Source: Pseudomonadota bacterium | GTDB taxonomy: Bacteria > Desulfobacterota > JADFVX01 | Length of the DNA stretch: 6,008 bases | NCBI GenBank assembly: GCA_015222555.1 | Contig: JADFVM010000270.1 | Location: 1 to 6,008 of the forward strand | Direction: 5' to 3' | Shown: piece by piece, positions 1 to 6,005 of the stretch | Numbering within the stretch: position 1 is the first letter of the stretch | How the letters are laid out: the number at the start of each line of letters is the position of its first letter | Position numbers and translations under genes: made by a program | Notes under the pieces: model-generated | What the model was told of the DNA's origin: nothing | Database searches by the model: none | Seen by the model: only the letters and a program-made list of their open reading frames with translations

Positions 1-411
1 ATGCTGTCAAGAAAAAGTGGACAGATTGTCAACATCGGCTCCATCTTCGGATCGCTTTCCTTTCCCTATTTTGGTATTTACTCGGCTAGCAAATACGCCA
101 TCAGAGGCTTCTCAGAAGCACTTCGAAGAGAAACACTGGGGACGGGTGTAGGTGTGACTTATGTTGCGCCACGGGGGACAATAACATCACAGTCAACTGA
201 GTTTCTGGAGATGGCGAAAAAAACGGGGATGAATATGGACCCGCCTGAAAAGGTGGCAAGGGTTATTTTAGGTGCTGTTTTAAGCGGTGCAAAGGAAGTC
301 TATATCGGCAGGCCTGAAAGATTTTTCGTTTTTCTTAATAAATTTTTCCCCTCTATTATTGATAAAGCGTTAAGAAAAAATGTCTCTATTATGGCTGAAT
401 ATATTACATAA
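1..411 (+). CDS. Short-chain dehydrogenase/reductase (SDR), C-terminal part, 5'-truncated by the window edge
   Basis: This is the catalytic and C-terminal half of a classical SDR, a cytoplasmic NAD(P)-dependent oxidoreductase. In the visible fragment the strand leading to the active site reads QIVNIGS, with catalytic Ser14. The YSASK motif supplies Tyr27 and Lys31, and the 13-residue Ser-Tyr spacing is typical of the family. The Rossmann N-terminus with its TGxxxGIG cofactor loop is absent and must lie upstream, since SDRs are about 250 aa and only 136 are seen. The ATG at base 1 is therefore most likely an internal Met. After the active site the usual PG motif is replaced by APRGTITS, a variant I associate with one SDR subgroup. 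The hydrophobic, basic tail (RFFVFLNKFFPS) could contact membrane. The substrate cannot be told from sequence. The gene converges on the receiver gene, leaving 67 bases between the two stops. Confidence 0.9.
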   Translation: MLSRKSGQIVNIGSIFGSLSFPYFGIYSASKYAIRGFSEALRRETLGTGVGVTYVAPRGTITSQSTEFLEMAKKTGMNMDPPEKVARVILGAVLSGAKEVYIGRPERFFVFLNKFFPSIIDKALRKNVSIMAEYIT

Positions 412-478
412 TTAGCTTGCTGCTAACAGAACCGCTATGGAAGGGGAAGAATTAAAGGAGGAAGCGATAGATCTTTCA

Positions 479-877
479 TCACGCCGTCATGCCATTATCC
501 GGACATAATTTATTCTTTAGCACTTCTGAAACGGCTTCAAGAAGCTCTTCCGCCTTAAAGGGTTTACATATGAATTTTCTTGCGCCCAACCTCATCACCT
601 CATCTATGCACTGCTGCCTTTTATCGGATGAAATCACGATAACAGGGATATTGGAAAACTGCGCAACTCTGCTTATCTCTCTCAGGACATGGAAACCGTT
701 CATCTTCGGCATAATCAGGTCAAGAAGAAGGAGATCGTAACTGTCTTTAGCCAGCTCCTCAATCCCTTCCACACCGTTATTTGCCAAATCGACAAAATAA
801 CCCGCCTGGCTTAAGGTATGGAGAATAATTTTTTGAGTTGTTATTGAATCTTCTATGCAGAGAATTTTCTTAGACAA
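479..877 (-). CDS. Single-domain response regulator (CheY-like receiver)
   Basis: This 132-aa protein is one receiver domain with no output domain. It should accept phosphate from a histidine kinase and signal by protein contact. All key residues are present: acidic pair Glu9-Asp10, phosphoacceptor Asp53 in LLLLDLIMP, the switch Ser83, and Lys105 in the CKPF motif. The segment IMPKMNGF after Asp53 is typical of the family. The start is TTG (MSKKILCIEDS), supported by AGGAG ten bases upstream and by the fit of the first beta strand to the family. The last ten residues are a short polar tail. No kinase gene is in view, so the partner is unknown. A strong extended -10 promoter and a roughly 86-base leader lie upstream. 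Such proteins occur in chemotaxis, in motility and as parts of phosphorelays, and the sequence does not choose between these. Confidence 0.93.
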   Translation of the reverse strand: MSKKILCIEDSITTQKIILHTLSQAGYFVDLANNGVEGIEELAKDSYDLLLLDLIMPKMNGFHVLREISRVAQFSNIPVIVISSDKRQQCIDEVMRLGARKFICKPFKAEELLEAVSEVLKNKLCPDNGMTA

Positions 878-887
878 AGTGGCAAAA

Positions 888-892
888 CTCCT
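888..892 (-). promoter_or_regulatory. Ribosome binding site deciding the TTG start of the receiver gene
   Basis: AGGAG on the minus strand lies ten bases before the TTG at 877. The spacing is slightly long but usable. No ATG or GTG lies at the right place in this frame, so this site supports the TTG start. Confidence 0.6.
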
Positions 893-907
893 GAAAATAA
901 TGAAATT

Positions 908-960
908 TTAGGCGCCTGCGTAACAAGGGGGAGCATCAATTGATAGCCAAGGCACCCTAA
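908..960 (-). promoter_or_regulatory. Foldable leader of the receiver gene mRNA
   Basis: On the minus strand, TTAGGGTGCC (960-951) can pair with GGCGCCTAA (916-908). This gives a nine-pair stem with one bulged G and one G-U pair. The loop contains the perfect ten-base palindrome ATCAATTGAT (935-944). If transcription begins near 963, as the promoter implies, the stem forms almost at the 5' end of the transcript and closes about 15 bases before the ribosome binding site. No T run follows the stem, so it is not an intrinsic terminator. It could stabilise the mRNA or regulate translation. I do not recognise a known riboswitch or leader class. Confidence 0.35.
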
Positions 961-969
961 AAAAACGCC

Positions 970-998
970 ATTATAGCACAAAAAATTCTCTATGCGAC
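970..998 (-). promoter_or_regulatory. Extended -10 promoter for the receiver gene
   Basis: On the minus strand TGCTATAAT gives a perfect -10 hexamer (975-970) with the TG of an extended -10 element. The -35 position at 17-base spacing (998-993, GTCGCA) matches the consensus poorly, at three of six bases. That is typical of a promoter relying on the extended -10 element or on an activator. The predicted start point is near 963. The -35 region overlaps the proximal copy of the 14-base direct repeat, so control by a bound regulator is likely. Confidence 0.6.
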
Positions 999-1031
999 AT
1001 ATATTGCTGTCGAGGCGACATATATTGCCGT
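994..1031. repeat. Two direct repeats of 14 bases at 21-base spacing, probable operator
   Basis: GCGACATATATTGC occurs at 994-1007 and again, identically, at 1015-1028. The match extends to 17 bases with a single T/C difference (to 1010 and 1031). The 21-base period is two helical turns, placing both copies on the same face of the DNA. Each copy has partial dyad character. In the left copy CGACA (995-999) is matched by TGTCG (1008-1012). In the right copy CGACA is matched by TGCCG with one mismatch. The pair lies at the -35 region and upstream of the minus-strand promoter, as an activator or repressor site would. It is also upstream of uvrA and could serve both genes. The binding protein is unknown. 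Confidence 0.6.
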
Positions 1032-1130
1032 TTTGTGTTCTCACACCCCATTTTTAATACCGTCCAGTCATGACACACCTCTTTACTTTTGTCCTTTAAT
1101 TCTGTTAATCTAATCTATTTGCCGTTGCCA

Positions 1131-1137
1131 AAAGAGG
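1131..1137 (+). promoter_or_regulatory. uvrA: Ribosome binding site deciding the TTG start of uvrA
   Basis: AAAGAGG is followed by five bases (ttaaa) and then TTG at 1143. The longer reading from TTG at 1089 has no Shine-Dalgarno sequence in front of it and adds 18 residues unlike the family N-terminus. Confidence 0.7.
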
Positions 1138-1142
1138 TTAAA

Positions 1143-3965
1143 TTGAGTAGTAAAAGCATTGATATCAAAGGTGCCAGAGAGCACAATCTAAAAAATATAG
1201 ACCTCACCATTCCCAGGGACAAACTTGTTGTTATTACCGGTTTGTCCGGGTCAGGAAAATCATCCCTCGCTTTCGATACTATTTATGCAGAGGGGCAAAG
1301 ACGTTATGTGGAATCGTTGTCTGCCTATGCAAGACAGTTTCTCGAACAAATGGAGAAACCTGATGTCGATTCTATAGAAGGTCTTTCACCTGCCATCTCC
1401 ATAGAACAGAAAACAACTTCCAAAAATCCCCGTTCTACCGTAGGCACCATCACAGAGATTTATGACTATCTAAGGCTCCTCTTTGCCAGAGTGGGTCACC
1501 CGCACTGTTACAAGTGTGGGGAGGAAATCGTCTCCCAGACGGTCTCGCAAATGGTGGATCAGGTTGTGAAACTTCCGGAAGGGACAAAAACCATGGTTCT
1601 TGCACCGGTGGTGAGGGGGAGAAAGGGAGAATACCGTAAAGAATTCGATGACTATAGAAAGTCAGGGTTTGTCAGGGTCAGGGTTGATGGGGAGATCAGG
1701 GATCTTGCCGACGAAATCGTTCTGGATAAAAATAAAAAACATAACATTGAGATCATTGTAGACAGGCTCATTATCAAGGGCGATATTGCCACTCGACTGG
1801 CCGACTCACTGGAGACAGCTTTAAAGCTGGGCGAAGGGTTGGCCCTTGTCGAGGAGATTGATGGAGAAACGCTGCTTTTCAGCGAAAAATTTGCCTGCAT
1901 CAACTGTGGAATCAGCTATCCGGAAATAACGCCTCGCATGTTTTCCTTCAACAATCCTCATGGCGCCTGTTCCGGCTGTGATGGACTTGGAACAAAGAGT
2001 TTTTTTGACCCGGCACTTATTGTCCCCAATGAGGATCTTTCTATCAGGGAAGGAGCCATTGTTCCCTGGGAGAAAAAAAGCTCCATCTATTATCATCAGA
2101 TATTGGATGCCCTGTCCAGTCATTATAATTTTGACATCTACGTCCCCTATAAAGACCTTACAGAAAAAGTAAAGGAGATTCTCATTCACGGCTCAGGGAA
2201 AGAGGAGGTAGATTTCTATTATGACAAGGATGACCGCAGGATATTTTATAAGCGCCCCTTTGAAGGGATCATAGAGAACCTCTCCAGACGTTATCTGGAA
2301 TCTGATTCTGACCGGTTTAGAGAAGACATAGAGCGATTTATGAATATCCAGCCCTGTCCTTCCTGCAAAGGATCAAGGCTGAAGAAGGAAAGCCTGAGCA
2401 TTACCGTTGAGGGGAAGTCAATCTACGATGTTGCCTGCTTCTCTATCACAGAGGCCAGGGAGTTTTTTGAAGATCTCACCCTTTCTGAAAAAGAGCAGGA
2501 GATCGGTAGACGGATTTTAAAGGAGATCAGCGAACGCCTGCATTTTCTTATTAATGTCGGCCTGGACTATCTCAACCTTAACAGAAGAGCGGGCACACTA
2601 TCGGGAGGCGAAGGTCAGAGAATCCGCCTTGCCACCCAGATCGGGTCCTCCCTTGTGGGAGTTCTATACATACTGGACGAACCCTCTATCGGACTGCATC
2701 AGCGAGACAACTCCCGTCTCATCCACACCCTCAAGCGACTAAGAAACCTGGGTAATACCGTTCTAGTGGTTGAACATGATGAAGAAACCATACTTGAGGC
2801 CGATTATGTCATCGATATGGGGCCCGGCGCCGGTGTGCACGGGGGAGAGATTGTAGCTGAAGGAACGCCTGCCAATATTTTGGAATCAGAAAAGTCTCTC
2901 ACCGGCAAATACCTGTCCCGTGCCCTCACCATACCTGTTCCTGAAAAAAGAAGGAAGGGGTCGAAAAAGGCTATTACCATTCATGGCGCCACAGGAAACA
3001 ACCTTAAGAATGTTACCGTTTCATTTCCACTGGGAAAAATCACATGTGTTACCGGCGTGTCAGGCTCAGGAAAATCGACCCTTGTTATTGACACCCTTTA
3101 TAAAAGCCTGGCCCAAAAAATATACCGTTCCAAAGAAAAATCAGAACCTTTCGAGAGCATTGACGGTCTGGATCATATTGACAAGGTAATCGACATTGAT
3201 CAGTCTCCCATCGGGCGGACACCCCGCTCCAATCCGGCCACCTATAGTGGTCTTTTTACGCCCATCAGGGAGCTTTATGCCCAACTGCCAGAGGCAAAAG
3301 CAAGAGGCTATCGCCCGGGCCGTTTCTCCTTTAATGTGAAAGGTGGCAGATGTGAGGCTTGTGCAGGCGATGGAATTATAAAAATAGAGATGCACTTCCT
3401 TCCAGACGTTTACGTCCAGTGCGAGGTCTGCAGGGGTCACCGCTATAACAGGGAAACTCTGGAAGTAAAATACAAGGCCAAGAGCATCTCCGACGTTCTG
3501 GAGATGACTTCCAACGAGTCACTCGGTTTTTTCAGGAACATTCCCGCCATTCGCAGCAAGCTTGAGACCCTCAATGAAGTGGGTCTTGGCTACATTCAGC
3601 TGGGGCAGGCAGCCACGACCTTATCAGGAGGAGAAGCACAGAGGATTAAACTCGCCAGGGAACTATCCAAAAGGAGCACCGGGAAAACACTCTACATTCT
3701 TGATGAACCGACAACAGGGCTGCATTTTGCCGACATTCAGAAACTGCTTGACGTCATTGACAAACTTGCTGATGCCGGCAATACTATCATTATTATAGAA
3801 CACAATTTGGACGTCATTAAAACAGCCGATCATATTATAGACCTTGGCCCGGAAGGGGGCGACAAGGGGGGAGAGGTCATTGCCCAGGGCATGCCTGAAG
3901 AGGTCTCACAATCCAGTCGATCATATACAGGGGAATATTTAAAAAAAGTATTGGAAAGGGAATAA
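1143..3965 (+). CDS. uvrA: Excinuclease ABC subunit A (UvrA)
   Basis: UvrA is the damage-recognition ATPase of nucleotide excision repair. As a dimer in the cytoplasm it finds distorted DNA, loads UvrB and leaves before UvrC cuts. The protein is 940 aa, the usual length, with both ABC ATPase halves intact. Walker A motifs are at residues 33-41 (GLSGSGKSS) and 638-646 (GVSGSGKST). Signature motifs are at 486-492 (LSGGEGQ) and 827-833 (LSGGEAQ). Walker B Asp-Glu pairs are at 512-513 and 854-855. Zinc ligands are Cys252/255/276/279 in the first half and Cys737/740/760/763 in the second. Further CxxC pairs occur at 122/125 and 405/408. I chose TTG at 1143 because AAAGAGG lies five bases upstream and the product opens in the family manner, with the GAREHNLKN block from residue 10. 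The frame is unbroken. I see no clear LexA box, so SOS control is not evident. Its neighbours are not repair genes. Confidence 0.98.
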   Translation: MSSKSIDIKGAREHNLKNIDLTIPRDKLVVITGLSGSGKSSLAFDTIYAEGQRRYVESLSAYARQFLEQMEKPDVDSIEGLSPAISIEQKTTSKNPRSTVGTITEIYDYLRLLFARVGHPHCYKCGEEIVSQTVSQMVDQVVKLPEGTKTMVLAPVVRGRKGEYRKEFDDYRKSGFVRVRVDGEIRDLADEIVLDKNKKHNIEIIVDRLIIKGDIATRLADSLETALKLGEGLALVEEIDGETLLFSEKFACINCGISYPEITPRMFSFNNPHGACSGCDGLGTKSFFDPALIVPNEDLSIREGAIVPWEKKSSIYYHQILDALSSHYNFDIYVPYKDLTEKVKEILIHGSGKEEVDFYYDKDDRRIFYKRPFEGIIENLSRRYLESDSDRFREDIERFMNIQPCPSCKGSRLKKESLSITVEGKSIYDVACFSITEAREFFEDLTLSEKEQEIGRRILKEISERLHFLINVGLDYLNLNRRAGTLSGGEGQRIRLATQIGSSLVGVLYILDEPSIGLHQRDNSRLIHTLKRLRNLGNTVLVVEHDEETILEADYVIDMGPGAGVHGGEIVAEGTPANILESEKSLTGKYLSRALTIPVPEKRRKGSKKAITIHGATGNNLKNVTVSFPLGKITCVTGVSGSGKSTLVIDTLYKSLAQKIYRSKEKSEPFESIDGLDHIDKVIDIDQSPIGRTPRSNPATYSGLFTPIRELYAQLPEAKARGYRPGRFSFNVKGGRCEACAGDGIIKIEMHFLPDVYVQCEVCRGHRYNRETLEVKYKAKSISDVLEMTSNESLGFFRNIPAIRSKLETLNEVGLGYIQLGQAATTLSGGEAQRIKLARELSKRSTGKTLYILDEPTTGLHFADIQKLLDVIDKLADAGNTIIIIEHNLDVIKTADHIIDLGPEGGDKGGEVIAQGMPEEVSQSSRSYTGEYLKKVLERE

Positions 3966-4068
3966 ATTTATAAACTAAAAAAATGGAACTAATAAAGCTT
4001 TACTGCATCAAACTTATTAAGGAGCTGTTTACGACAAATAATTATCCATTCATTCATTAAACGTTAAA

Positions 4069-4076
4069 GAGGAGGT
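4069..4076 (+). promoter_or_regulatory. Strong ribosome binding site of the cytochrome c gene
   Basis: GAGGAGGT is a near-perfect anti-16S match six bases before the ATG at 4083. It is clearly stronger than the sites of the other genes here and suggests high expression of the cytochrome. Confidence 0.75.
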
Positions 4077-4082
4077 GGGTGC

Positions 4083-4400
4083 ATGAAAAAGATTATATCA
4101 TTAGTAGCAACAATTGCACTTCTAACAGTTGGTGCAGGTATTTCTTTTGCAGGAGATGGCGAAAAGGTTTTTAAGAAAAAATGCAAGGGATGCCACACAA
4201 CAACGGCCAAGAAAAAAATGGGACCAGGGCTTAAAGGTGTTTTTGGAAGAGAAAGTGCCATAGCAGGCACGCTGGATGATGCTGGCTTGACAGCATATCT
4301 GAAAGATCCAAAGGCGGTTAACAAAAAAGCAAAAATGCCGAATCTCAAGTTAGAGGATGATCAAATCACATCAGTCATTGAGTATCTGAAAACGCTATAA
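4083..4400 (+). CDS. Small periplasmic monohaem class I cytochrome c
   Basis: This is a 105-aa electron carrier. Residues 1-23 form a Sec signal peptide: two lysines, a hydrophobic core, and cleavage most likely after SFA. The mature protein is about 82 aa. Its haem is attached at CKGCH (Cys34, Cys37, His38), and the distal ligand is probably Met85 in KAKMPNL. The C-terminal helix (ITSVIEYLKTL) is typical of class I cytochromes. A GPGLKGVFGR segment (47-56) follows the haem site, as in mitochondrial-type cytochromes. The mature chain is rich in lysine (net charge about +7), suggesting an acidic redox partner. The gene lies 117 AT-rich bases after uvrA. I found no convincing promoter or uvrA terminator in that gap, so read-through is possible. 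A terminator follows the stop. The partner enzyme is not in the window. Confidence 0.93.
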   Translation: MKKIISLVATIALLTVGAGISFAGDGEKVFKKKCKGCHTTTAKKKMGPGLKGVFGRESAIAGTLDDAGLTAYLKDPKAVNKKAKMPNLKLEDDQITSVIEYLKTL

Positions 4401-4419
4401 TCTGCTAACAAATATAAAT

Positions 4420-4450
4420 AAAAAGGCCGGGATAAATCCCGGCCTTTTTT
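4420..4450. terminator. Bidirectional intrinsic terminator between convergent genes
   Basis: An eight-pair GC-rich stem (GGCCGGGA at 4425-4432, TCCCGGCC at 4437-4444) closes a TAAA loop. It is flanked by five A on the left and six T on the right. On the plus strand it ends cytochrome c transcription 20 bases after the stop codon. On the minus strand the A run reads as T, so the hairpin also ends the transpeptidase/small-protein unit. Confidence 0.92.
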
Positions 4451-4473
4451 ATTGACTGATATTTTCCCGATTG

Positions 4474-4743
4474 TTAAATGGGAATTCGTTTCTTTTTACA
4501 ATAGGTCCTAATGACTGAAAGGGCCTGGTTGGCCCGTTGCAGTTTCATGTTTCTCTTTTTTAATGCTATAATGTCTTCCAGGGGAATCTTTTCCTGCCTC
4601 AGCTGCCGGATCACGATATTTATATTTGTCTGAATCGTTTTAAGATCATTGGCTGTGTACTTTTTCAGCGTTGCCATAGTAAAGTTTAAATACCCTTCGG
4701 CAATGTCTGTTGCCATTTTGAGTGGATTACCACTAATCGCCAT
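4474..4743 (-). CDS. Small basic helical protein of unknown function
   Basis: I do not recognise this 89-aa protein. It has no signal peptide, no membrane segment and no known motif, so it is probably cytoplasmic. The pattern suggests two or three amphipathic helices: about residues 8-28, 31-51 (ANDLKTIQTNINIVIRQLRQ) and 55-82. A proline at 54 probably breaks the chain between the last two. The tail is strongly basic (CKKKRIPI). This composition would suit a coiled-coil bundle or nucleic-acid binding, which is inference only. The ATG start is supported by ACAGGGG seven bases upstream. The gene begins 20 bases after the stop of the L,D-transpeptidase gene and shares its terminator, so the two are probably co-transcribed. 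Coding is supported by the unbroken frame, the ribosome site and the tight spacing. A functional link to the cell wall is possible but unproven. Confidence 0.75.
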   Translation of the reverse strand: MAISGNPLKMATDIAEGYLNFTMATLKKYTANDLKTIQTNINIVIRQLRQEKIPLEDIIALKKRNMKLQRANQALSVIRTYCKKKRIPI

Positions 4744-4763
4744 GGATATGCCCCTGTGAGATT

Positions 4764-5924
4764 CTAATAGATGTAAACTTCCGTTCCCCTTTTAACCATG
4801 GCAAAGAGGTCCTTAATATCCTGCCTGCCCATGCGAATGCAGCCGTGGGTCTCCTTCTTTCCATTAACAATACCATCCCTCGTTCCGTGAATCGAATAAC
4901 CTCCACCCAGCTTCAACCTGTATTTACCCAGTTCACCTTTAACGGCCCTTTCTTCTATAGATAGGTTGGCTGGCAATTCAATGCCCTGTTCCAGCCAGGC
5001 CCAGTTCGGTTTATACCATACAGGATTTTTTTCCCGCGCGTTAACAATCCGCTTACCACGAGGTGTCAGAAAATTATAAGATTTCCCATTACCTTTTAAG
5101 ACCTTTTCCCCTTTGCCCGTGGAGGCCACATAACTCTTTAGTGTTTTGGTGCCAATCTTTACATAAACTTTATTTTCAGCCAGACTGACAACAAGATAGA
5201 GTTTGTGAGAGTCAATGCTCTTTTTAATGTCTTCCAGGATATTTTTTGTCTTTTTGAATTCCTCACTGGAGCTTTTTACTCTATCAAACTCCGAACTTAT
5301 CGATAGAAGTTTCTCTTCAAGTTCTCCTATCTTCTTATCCGCCTGAGTAAGCACCCCTCTTAGCCGGACATTTTCACTTTTGAGTTTCCGGCTGTCAGAA
5401 TCGAGCTTTTCAACATTATTTGAAAGGGGGATAAAAAAAACAAAGGCCGCCACAAGGGCAAAGGAGGCAAGTCCAAAACTTGCCGGCCACTTCCATCTTT
5501 TATGCCAAATGAAGATATTTTCGGTTTGTAGAGGTAATTGATGATTCCTGCCGGGCTCTTTTTTTCTGTCACTGTTCTCGGTTGAAACAGTTGCCCTATC
5601 CGTATCTGGACGGGGAGATTCATTCGAATTAGTCAGCATATCCTTCAAGTCTGGATGAGAAGAGACCTTTATCCAGTCCTTCCCCTCATTGGATATCTCA
5701 CTCTCCCTAGACAGAGACTTCGCCTTAACCCTGAACTTGAGAACCCTTAAACTAACAGCAGGCCCCTTTTCACCTTTTACCTTCCAGACCCTTTCAGTAT
5801 TGATCTGAGTAGATGAAGCAGGCTTGACCTGAAAAGAATAATTACATTTATTGCACCTGAGCCTGGCCGGTAATTTTTTTTTAAATTCACCGCTGTTACC
5901 ACAGGATGGACATTGTACTATCAA
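4764..5924 (-). CDS. Membrane-anchored L,D-transpeptidase (YkuD domain) with N-terminal zinc ribbon
   Basis: This 386-aa protein should crosslink peptidoglycan or attach other molecules to it using a Cys nucleophile. An MJ0042-like zinc ribbon (Cys5, Cys8, Cys24, Cys27) opens the chain. A small module at about 47-97 follows, with a GKDWIKV motif resembling GYF_2-type domains. Next come a polar linker, one membrane helix (about 146-167, after the basic HKRWKW), a coiled coil (about 172-240) and the YkuD domain (about 241-386). The catalytic motif is intact: His346 in SIHG, then THGCIRM with His360 and Cys362. No cleavable signal is seen. Following the positive-inside rule, the zinc ribbon should be cytosolic and the catalytic domain periplasmic. 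I chose TTG at 5924 (MIVQCPSC) because GAAAGG lies six bases upstream and MJ0042 proteins usually start this way. A TTG at 5942 would add six residues but has no clear ribosome site. Confidence 0.9.
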   Translation of the reverse strand: MIVQCPSCGNSGEFKKKLPARLRCNKCNYSFQVKPASSTQINTERVWKVKGEKGPAVSLRVLKFRVKAKSLSRESEISNEGKDWIKVSSHPDLKDMLTNSNESPRPDTDRATVSTENSDRKKEPGRNHQLPLQTENIFIWHKRWKWPASFGLASFALVAAFVFFIPLSNNVEKLDSDSRKLKSENVRLRGVLTQADKKIGELEEKLLSISSEFDRVKSSSEEFKKTKNILEDIKKSIDSHKLYLVVSLAENKVYVKIGTKTLKSYVASTGKGEKVLKGNGKSYNFLTPRGKRIVNAREKNPVWYKPNWAWLEQGIELPANLSIEERAVKGELGKYRLKLGGGYSIHGTRDGIVNGKKETHGCIRMGRQDIKDLFAMVKRGTEVYIY

Positions 5925-5930
5925 AGGGCA

Positions 5931-5936
5931 CCTTTC
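5931..5936 (-). promoter_or_regulatory. Ribosome binding site deciding the L,D-transpeptidase start
   Basis: GAAAGG on the minus strand lies six bases before the TTG at 5924. It falls inside the reading frame of the longer alternative from 5942, which argues that the six extra residues are not translated. Confidence 0.55.
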
Positions 5937-5979
5937 AAACAAATAAAGCTTTTCTGTGAATTAACAAACAATCCCTCTT

Positions 5980-6005
5980 GGAGTAAAATTATGGTACTTT
6001 ACTCC
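5980..6005. repeat. Inverted repeat with eight-base arms at the right edge
   Basis: GGAGTAAA (5980-5987) and TTTACTCC (5998-6005) are perfect inverted arms around a ten-base centre. There is no T run, so it is not an intrinsic terminator. It lies upstream of the transpeptidase gene and could be a protein-binding operator for it. In a plus-strand transcript it would form a hairpin covering a possible ribosome site (GGAG) and the start codon at 5991. Confidence 0.5.

Noticed and set aside
1..411. A complete 136-aa protein starting at base 1
   Set aside because: SDR enzymes need the N-terminal cofactor-binding half. The fragment begins shortly before the active-site Ser, so the gene is cut by the window rather than naturally short.
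412..426. Hairpin TTAGC/GCTAA just after the SDR stop as a terminator
   Set aside because: The stem has five pairs of mostly modest stability and no T run follows, so it does not meet the pattern of an intrinsic terminator.
454..740. AAAGGAGG at 454-461 on the plus strand with an open frame from ATG at 489
   Set aside because: The spacing to the ATG is 27 bases, too long for initiation. The frame is antisense to the receiver gene and encodes nothing recognisable, so the purine run is probably chance.
994..1031. Start of a CRISPR array
   Set aside because: There are only two repeats of 14 bases with a seven-base gap. CRISPR repeats and spacers are longer and more numerous, and no cas gene is present.
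853..1044. Minus-strand open frame of 63 codons overlapping the receiver gene start
   Set aside because: It lies mostly over the promoter, repeats and leader and overlaps the receiver gene in another frame. Its peptide repeats NICR only because the DNA repeats, and it has no family signal.
1067..1074. GTCATGAC palindrome upstream of uvrA as an SOS or other operator
   Set aside because: An eight-base palindrome is easily found by chance in several hundred bases, and it does not match the LexA box forms I know.
1082..1117. Sigma-70 promoter for uvrA (TTTACT or TTGTCC with TAATCT)
   Set aside because: Each pairing matches the consensus at only about seven of twelve bases, and several registers are equally good, so no specific promoter can be supported.
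1821..2189. Long antisense open frames inside uvrA, and a similar one opposite the cytochrome at 4064-4348
   Set aside because: They lie opposite well-established genes, lack domain motifs and are explained by the codon pattern of the real strand.
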